This document shows, piece after piece, positions 59,105 to 64,000 of a DNA stretch of 64,000 nucleotides. A program made the position numbers and the translations under genes. The stretch lies in assembly GCA_001574975.1 (NCBI GenBank), contig KQ965752.1, positions 128,802-192,801 of the forward strand, written 5' to 3'. Below the pieces are notes generated by a model. It ran no database searches. It was not told the origin of the DNA and saw only the letters and a list, made by a program, of their open reading frames with translations. Source of the stretch: Gonapodya prolifera JEL478 (Eukaryota > Monoblepharomycota > Monoblepharidomycetes > Monoblepharidales > Gonapodyaceae). Numbering within the stretch: position 1 is the first letter of the stretch; each line of letters opens with the position of its first letter.

Positions 59105-62100
59105 ATGCGACGACGATGCGATGTGCGTGTGCGTGCGTGTGCAGTGCGCGTGGTGGCTCTCGCCCTTGGTGCCGTGCTTGTCCTGCTGGGACTCGCAATC
59201 GGCGCCGACGCGGGTGAGTTTTTGCGGTTGTGGCGGTCAGAGTGGGAGAGTTCGACTCCATCTCTTCCCGTCTTCTCTTTCGCCCGCCCGTTTGCCCCCT
59301 CCCCTCTGCCCCTTCCCCGGCCCCTTCACCCTCACCCCACGCACACGACACAGCCCGATACCGCCTCCAAAAACGACACTCGTGCAACTGCGACGTCCAG
59401 TGCGGCACAGCAAACGCGGCTTACAATGAGGATGTCAGGTTCTGTGACGTCGCCGCGCATCAGTGCCATGTTAAGTGCAAGCCTGGGTGGGTTTTGTGCT
59501 CGTTCTTGCCCGTTCGGTTGTCTGTTCTGACTCAGGGACTCACTCACGCACCCGCTCACCCGGTTTCTGGGAATTGAAGGTATTGGGAATGTTACTATAA
59601 TTGGTGTTCGAATGGTACGTAAGGCGGGAGAGGGGGTGGCGAGACGGGACGGACGAGGCGCACGAGGCGAAGCCGAGTGCCGGATGAAGTGGAGTCGAGC
59701 CCCCGAGACCGACGGAGGCCTAAGCGCGCAGCGCTGACCGAGGCGTCCGCCGTAGGGCGAGTGCCCCGCGAAGCGGAATACACTCGCGGAGCGAGTAATA
59801 TCCCACGCAGACCGCGTTTAGAGACTGAGGCGTGGGCTGAAGGTGGAATGCACCGCGGAGCGGAATGTTCCTCGTGGAGGGAGACCCGAGGCCTAAGCTC
59901 GAAGCGCTGACCGAGGAGTCCGCCGGAGGCGAGTGATTCTTCGCGGATCGCTAACCCCCGCTTCTCCACCACTCCCACTCCCCTTCCCACCGCACCCACA
60001 CAGACATTAACGGCTGCACCAAAGCCACACCCCTCCCGGGCCAATCTTGGGCCTACCACCCCGACGGATCTCTTGTCTCGGACAACACGTGGGTCATGCC
60101 TTCGTGTAACTCCACTGGGGGGCTCGTTCCGGGTGGCGGGGGTGGTGGGGGTTCGTCGTCTGCTCCCGTACCCGCCCCAGCAACGGCGCCAACACCGGCA
60201 ACGGCAAGCCCCCCCGCGGCCCCGGCAGCGACCGACTCAAACGGCGTGCTCGTACCCATCATCCCCCCCGTGACGGCCGTGCTCACGTCCGATTCCGTAT
60301 CGGGGACTTACTTCATTCCCGTCACAGTCCCTCCTGCTTCGGCATCGACGGCGATCGTGACAGTCGACCCGTCAGCAGGCACGATCGTCATTCCCGTAAC
60401 CCCAACCGCTGCCGCCCCTCCGCCGGCCGTAGCCACGGCTACGATCTCGATCGACCCCTCGGCGGGGACCGTCGTTATTCCCATCACGGGTGGGGGGACG
60501 GCTCCGCCGGGGGTCGTTACTCCGCCAGCTACTGCCACAGGCACAGTCGGGGGCGGCGTTCCCGCGACAGGAACAGTCGGAGGCGGTGGTGGCTCTCCCC
60601 CCGCTGGAACTGGCGTGGTCGGCGGCGGCGGCGGCAACGGCGGTGGCAACGTCGGTGGCGTGACAGGTGTCGGAACTGTGGCCACGGGTGCGGTCGTTGT
60701 GGGCGATGGGGTAATCGGGGGGTTGTCGAGGGGCGCGCTTGCTGGTACGTTTTTTCGTGCCCTGTCTGATTCCCCACTTTCTCTTTGTGGGAGTGCGTGA
60801 CCTAACCATCCCCCCCCCCGTCCCTCACGTAAACGAATGACAGCCATCATCATCGCGGCCATCCTGGCGTTCTGCATCTGCTGCGCGTTCTTGATCTTGT
60901 GCTGCAGACGGTGCTGGAAGAGGAGGGATCGGTCGTCGTGTAGGTTCCTACTCGTCGTTGGTTTGGTACTACTTCCTCATTCCTCACATGTTTTTCTTTG
61001 AACCCCCCACCCCACCAAGCCCGCGAATACCCCCCCCTCACCAAAACCCCCGGCGAGTCCATCTCCATGGGCAACATCGCCCCCGCCGCCGCGCCCGTCG
61101 TGGCTCCCCCACTCCCACAAAACCCCAACGCCTACCGCGCCGTCCCTGGCCCCGCCACCAGCCCCCCGGCGCACCTGGCTGGTCACGACATTAAAACTCC
61201 GTCTCCCCTGGTCTCGGAAGCCCACGTCCTGGCGCCGCCGAGCCCCGAAATGCACTCGGCGATAATCGTGCATGGAGAGCGGCATGAGCACTCGGAGGCG
61301 ACGGTGGTGCAGCATGAGGAAAGTCACGTGAGGAGGAGTATGGCCGCGGTGGGAGCTGGTGCGGCGGCGGCGGCGGTTGTGGGAGGTGCGGTTGTGGCGG
61401 GGAGTAGGGAGAGTCAGTATGAGGCAAAAGGTGCGTTTGTGTCTGGTGTCTGTCTTTAATCCGTGTGTTGGTTCTCACCGCCCGCCCCACCCCAACCACC
61501 TCCCTGGAACAGACCTCCCCACTCCTCCACCGGGTGTCCCCCCACCTGGCTTCCACGGGTACCCCGCCCCACACATGCCCCACTTTGGGTCGGAGTCCCC
61601 AACACTCCCACCCGTACCTTCCGAACCCCTCGTCATGCGCGCCGTCCCCAACTCCCCCGAAGGCTACGAGCGGGACTTTTCGCCCGATACCGATCTTGGC
61701 CGCGCGAATGTGGGACGCCCGCCCACGGAAGAGTCGGCCATGGCGATTGTGGCAGGTGGAGCGACTGTTGCGGGTGCCGCTGCGGTGGCGAGTAGGCAGA
61801 GGACGATCACCCAGCAGACCGTTCAAGGTTTGCCTACTTGTTGTTTTGTGCTGCCTCTCTCGTTTTCCAACCCCTCCTCCCTCCTCCCCTTCCCACCACC
61901 ACCCACAAGGTCCCCGCGGCCCCAAAGCCGGGGGCATCAAGATCCTTCCCGTGGCCCAACCAGCCCCACCCCCTCCGAGGTCCGCGGACATGCGAAGAGT
62001 ACCCAGTGGTGAATACCCGAAGCCGAGTGAGGAGGGGTGCCTGGCGTGTCGTTGTTGCACGGGTTGCGGTTGCTAACTTTTAAGTCGTGGTTTTCGTCTC

Positions 62101-64000
62101 TCTCCCCTTCTAACCGCCCCCACCCCAACAGCCGCTGTCATGACCGAACTCGGATACGAGCCGCCCGAACTCAGCCCGCGACGCAGTATGGCCGATATTC
62201 CAGACCCGCCGTCGCCCATCTCGCCGCCTCGAGGGTACCCCGCCCCGCTTATTGCCGCTGGTGCTGGAGCCGCCACGGGCGCCGCGGTTGCTAGCCTGCT
62301 CCCACCGGCAGACGACGATTCGGACGAGGAAAAGCATGTTCCGCCACCCGCTGAGGCCCGCGACGTGCCGGCGGAGCCTGAGAGGAGACAGAGCGACGGG
62401 TTCAAGCTACCGAATATTATTGGAAACTTGATGAGAAGGAGGTCGAGTTCCAAGAGTCGGAAGGAGGAGAGTGTAACGTCCGCGAGGGCAATTGGGGATG
62501 CGCGGGAGGAGGAGGAGAGCGGTGAGTATGGGGGGTTGTGCGTGTGCTTGGGACGGTGAGTGGTGGTGCTTACGTTGCTTGTTTGGTAACTGTAGAGGAA
62601 CGCCGTGAGGGATTCTTTGAGCGTGTGGTACGAAAGTCTCGCTCTTTGAGTCGCAAGCGCACGTCGAGGTCGTTGAGCAGGAAGCCAGCCGAAGACAGAG
62701 GTGCAAGTGAGTTGGCGTTGGTTTTCATTGTTGTTGCGTGCCGGTTTTGATGGTTGGTGGGTGACAAGGTTCGTCTTTTGCGAACGTCGCCACCGCGGCT
62801 ACTGCTGCCGCTGGGTTCACGCGAACACGCAAGCGTAGCGTGCGCTCGTCTAACGAGGAGCTCATTATTGAAGAGACGGACCAAAAGACCGGCTTAACCG
62901 TTCGGCGCAAGGTTGTCAAGCTTGGCCCTCCAGGCGCTGAAGTGATTGAGCTGCAAGACGAGCCTGACGATACCGGCTTCATCAAGAAGCGCACGATCCG
63001 CCGTGGAGATGCCGAGTGGGAGGAGTACTGGGAGCTGATCCAGAGCGAGACCACGACGACTCGGACCGTGACTCGCAGAATTACCAAGAGCGGCAAGGCC
63101 GGCGACGAGTACTTGATTGTTGAGGAGGACGAGACCCAGCCAGACGGAAGGGTGGTGACAAACAAGAGGATTGTGCGGCCGGGTGATGCCGAGTACCAGA
63201 TGTTCATCGAGACGATCACCACAACCCAGACGACTCGCAAGGCTCCCGATCCGATTGTGGGGACCAGGAAGCTGGCCAAGAGGGGTGAGCCTGGGTATGA
63301 GTTTATCGAAGTTCAGGATGTCGATTTGGAGGGCAATGTGAACAGGAGAGTCGTGAAGCAAGGAGATGCCGATTACGGGTGAGTTGTTCTTGGATGCTGA
63401 TAGCAGGAGTTGTTGGTGCTACAATATGGTCTCGATCCGCAACGTCAGGCACTTCTTGGAGATCATAAACACCAGGAAAATCACTCGTCGCAAGGGCGAG
63501 CCTCGGTACAAGTGGATCATCGTTCAAGGTGGAAGAGAAAGTGTCGAGGAGGACATCATTGAGACTACCACGACAACTATTCTGGGGGCGGACGGAGTAC
63601 CGCATACCGTCACCAGCACTTCCATGCGAAAGATCTTGAAGAAGGGAGAGCCTGGCTCAGAGTACATTGTGGTCGAGGATACCGAACTGTCTCGTCCCAC
63701 GCGGAGCAGGATCATTCGGCCCGGCGATGCGGACTGGGAATACTTTGAGTCCATGCTCGACACCGAGGCTGAAAACGGCCGCCCCGTGACGACCACCCGC
63801 AACATCTTGAAGCACGGCGAGCCAGGAAACGAGTATCTCGTCGTCGAAGAGGATGAGTTGCAGCCAGATGGCACGTTCAAGAAGGTCCGCCACGAGATTC
63901 GCCAAGGCGATCCAAGCTACGCATACTACGTTTCCTTCCTCGAGACCGTCCCGCCCGTTGCAGGTGTGGCCGGTACCAGGAGGATCAGCAAGCAAGGTCC
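59105..64000 (+). CDS. type I receptor-like membrane protein, paralog 3, with long repeat-bearing tail (runs off window)
   Basis: Exons 59105-59213, 59354-59486, 59580-59614, 60004-60744, 60844-60939, 61020-61430, 61513-61827, 61910-62008, 62132-62521, 62596-62706, 62769-63378 and 63449 onward, all in phase, give at least 1200 residues. Order: signal peptide (RVVALALGAVLVLLGLAIG); Cys module (CNCDVQCGTANAAYNED, CHVKCKPG, YWECYYNWCSN, CTKATPLPGQ); a Gly/Pro stalk with VDPSAGTIVIPVT-type repeats; and a membrane segment (AIIIAAILAFCICCAFLILC) followed by CRRCWKRRDRSS. The tail has three Ala/Gly-rich segments, Ser/Arg stretches, and from about 62905 tandem 50-60-residue repeats. No kinase, TIR or other known signalling domain is visible before the window ends. 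It probably acts as a surface receptor or adhesin with an intracellular scaffold, which is inference from layout only. Confidence 0.75.
59655..59950. repeat. GC-rich intronic repeat, copies 2 and 3
   Basis: Fills most of the 389-base intron 59615-60003. Two units each contain GCGCTGACCGAGG, GTCCGCCG and a CGCGAAGCGGAAT or CGCGGAGCGGAATGTTCCTCG block; the same words occur in an intron at 25239-25353. The units are rich in short palindromes. Confidence 0.72.
60246..60500 (+). repeat. protein repeats in the stalk of receptor-like paralog 3
   Basis: Three related stretches of about 28 residues: SDSVSGTYFIPVTVPP, VDPSAGTIVIPVTP and IDPSAGTVVIPITGG. They suggest short beta-strand units between the Cys module and the Gly-rich stem. 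Confidence 0.65.
62905..64000 (+). repeat. tandem 50-60-residue protein repeats in the cytoplasmic tail
   Basis: At least six units, with a seventh starting at the window edge. Each opens with a basic I/V-x-K-x-G-x-x-G-x-E-Y-I-x-V-E pattern: RRITKSGKAGDEYLIVEED, TRKLAKRGEPGYEFIEVQD, RKILKKGEPGSEYIVVED, TRNILKHGEPGNEYLVVEED. Each then has an acidic turn with DG and a block like RIVRPGDAEYQMFIETI, RVVKQGDADYGHFLEII, RIIRPGDADWEYFESML or EIRQGDPSYAYYVSFLE. Thr-rich linkers separate the units. The pattern predicts a small beta-rich fold per unit. I do not recognise it as a known repeat family. Confidence 0.8.

Noticed and set aside
1-64000. tRNA, rRNA, CRISPR arrays, retroelements and LTRs.
   Set aside because: No convincing tRNA T-loop and anticodon arrangement, no repeat-spacer array, and no reverse transcriptase, integrase or capsid motifs were seen by eye.

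Overview
The window is nuclear DNA of a flagellated (zoosporic), chytrid-like fungus. Genes are dense and carry many short GT-AG introns, mostly 60-230 bases. Three products are ciliary or axonemal proteins: a CFAP410-like protein, a SPAG16/PF20-like protein and a C2orf81-like protein. Non-flagellated fungi lack such genes. No tRNA, rRNA, CRISPR array or bacterial operon was seen. All exon models were built by eye from reading frame, phase and splice sites; nearly all close in phase, but none has transcript support.

Layout. 1-3167: mostly unrecognised, with a relic resembling the C-terminus of a Fanzor (TnpB-like) protein near 1305-1503. 3168-4657 (-): hypoxanthine-guanine phosphoribosyltransferase, seven exons. 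4658-7926: low-complexity DNA, then a decayed F-box/LRR gene. 8356-11399 (+): CFAP410-like protein with a huge disordered insert. 11795-12460 (-): ankyrin gene with one in-frame stop. 13016-18954 (-): three tandem PAQR/Izh-type receptors with identical intron positions. 19182-20528 (-): ankyrin-like protein. 20798-23007 (-): two tandem small single-pass membrane proteins, the second decaying. 24807-26053 (+): secreted protein, probably GPI-anchored. 26630-29481 (-): SPAG16/PF20-like protein. 30635-32867 (-): BCS1-type AAA ATPase with an in-frame TGA. 33019-34606 (+): short-chain dehydrogenase, followed by a decayed duplicate. 36215-36650 (-): UPF0145/YbjQ-family protein. 36863-39300 (+): C2orf81-like protein. 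39548-40840 (-): broken F-box gene.

The most unusual content is on the right. Three paralogous genes (41270-44468, 44860-46654, and 59105 to beyond the window end) encode apparent type I membrane proteins. They share a cysteine-rich outer module (motif YNWCSN, then ATPLPGQ), a Ser/Thr/Pro- or Gly-rich stalk, usually one membrane segment, and a cytoplasmic tail. The third also has three Ala/Gly-rich segments in its tail and at least six tandem 50-60-residue repeats that run off the window. I recognise no family for this architecture. Between them lie three tandem multi-pass (six- or seven-segment) membrane proteins (47467-48787, 49506-50812, 53163-54474), also of no recognised family, and a TLC-like membrane protein (55299-56755, -).

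The functional links are few. The ciliary genes point to a zoospore flagellum. The PAQR, multi-pass and receptor-like families are local tandem expansions of surface proteins. Several housekeeping-type genes (HPRT, BCS1, SDR) are interspersed with F-box and ankyrin genes at various stages of decay.
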